Assembly: GCA_030695265.1 (NCBI GenBank)
Contig: JAUYTA010000175.1
Span: forward strand, 1-5,872
Source: Bacteroidota bacterium
GTDB taxonomy: Bacteria; Bacteroidota; Bacteroidia; Bacteroidales; Prolixibacteraceae
Direction: 5' to 3'
Length of the DNA: 5,872 bases
In this document: positions 5,722 to 5,872 of the stretch, one piece after another
Numbering within the stretch: position 1 is the first letter of the stretch
Layout of the letters: every line of letters begins with the position of its first letter
The notes under the pieces: generated by a model
What the model was told of the DNA's origin: nothing
Databases searched by the model: none
The model's input: only the letters and a program-made list of their open reading frames with translations
Program-made: the position numbers and the translations under genes

Positions 5722-5789
5722 AACAGACGGCATCGTTTTCAAGACCTCAAATTTGCTTGTAATAAATTACCTGTTTGCGTTATTCCGTA

Positions 5790-5872
5790 TGGGTACCGCG
5801 ATTTTCAATCGCGTTTTATTTATTTCGGAGATTAATCCGCCAACTGGCGGATCCGCACCCAAATGCCCTGCC
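5790..5872 (+). repeat. 83-base direct repeat, copy 2, cut by the window edge
   Basis: This copy is identical to 5469-5551 at an offset of 321 bases and is still matching at the last base of the window, so the true repeat may be longer. It carries the same hairpin (5797-5813) with its T-rich tail and the same palindrome (5835-5852). It does not follow a gene, so here the hairpin cannot be explained as a gene's own terminator. Confidence 0.85.

Larger units (their letters stand above)
5462..5872. other. Gene-free, repeat-rich tail of the window
   Basis: These 411 bases hold no credible gene: open frames here cross the repeats, lack family features and have no promoter of their own. In order there are repeat copy 1 with two hairpins (5469-5551), a long palindrome (5574-5606), four AGCGATGC units (5636-5721), a unique AT-rich stretch (about 5736-5789) and repeat copy 2 (5790-5872). 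The start-to-start distance of the two copies is 321 bases, so the right part may be the beginning of another round of the same module. Confidence 0.6.

Noticed and set aside
5424..5835. Open frames of 97 and 98 codons in the right-hand tail
   Set aside because: They overlap the GNAT gene or run through the hairpins and tandem repeats, show no family features and have no promoter; the repeated peptide segments just reflect the DNA repeat.
5469..5872. Insertion sequence or complete transposon between the two 83-base repeats
   Set aside because: There is no transposase, and the long repeats are direct, not inverted, with no visible target-site duplication.

Overview
The window looks like chromosomal DNA of a Bacteroidota species, most likely of the Bacteroidales/Marinilabiliales kind. 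The reasons are Bacteroidota-type promoters (-7 TAnnTTTG) at two sites, little or no Shine-Dalgarno complementarity before the genes, a two-domain glycosyltransferase type I associate with Bacteroidales, and intergenic palindromes typical of such genomes. This assignment rests on family recognition by eye, not on a search.

Layout. Positions 1-2807 hold two co-oriented genes 12 bases apart, probably one operon: the 3' part of a DUF187/GHL10 (YngK/DigH-like) glycoside hydrolase whose N-terminus lies left of the window, then a 494-residue family 2 glycosyltransferase with a degenerate first GT-A-like half and a canonical second half. Together they suggest cell-envelope glycan or peptidoglycan work. 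Convergent with them, overlapping by 4 bases, is a short secreted protein (2804-3133, minus) that looks like a shrunken DUF4056-type protein, missing its middle and its C-terminal part.

A 195-base divergent intergenic region follows, with a promoter for each side. It leads to a 519-residue NifA-like sigma-54 activator (GAF, AAA+ with GAFTGA, Fis-type HTH). No nif genes are in view, so its targets are unknown. A 105-base gap with a short direct repeat and a good Bacteroidota promoter leads to a 155-residue GNAT acetyltransferase.

The last 411 bases (5462-5872) carry no credible gene but are densely structured: an 83-base perfect direct repeat present twice 321 bases apart (the second copy runs off the right edge), each copy holding two hairpins, the first of which can end the GNAT transcript; a 33-base near-perfect palindrome; and four imperfect 21-22 base tandem units beginning AGCGATGC. 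This is the least explained part of the window. The genes otherwise belong to recognisable families, and I see no convincing defence, mobile or biosynthetic system.
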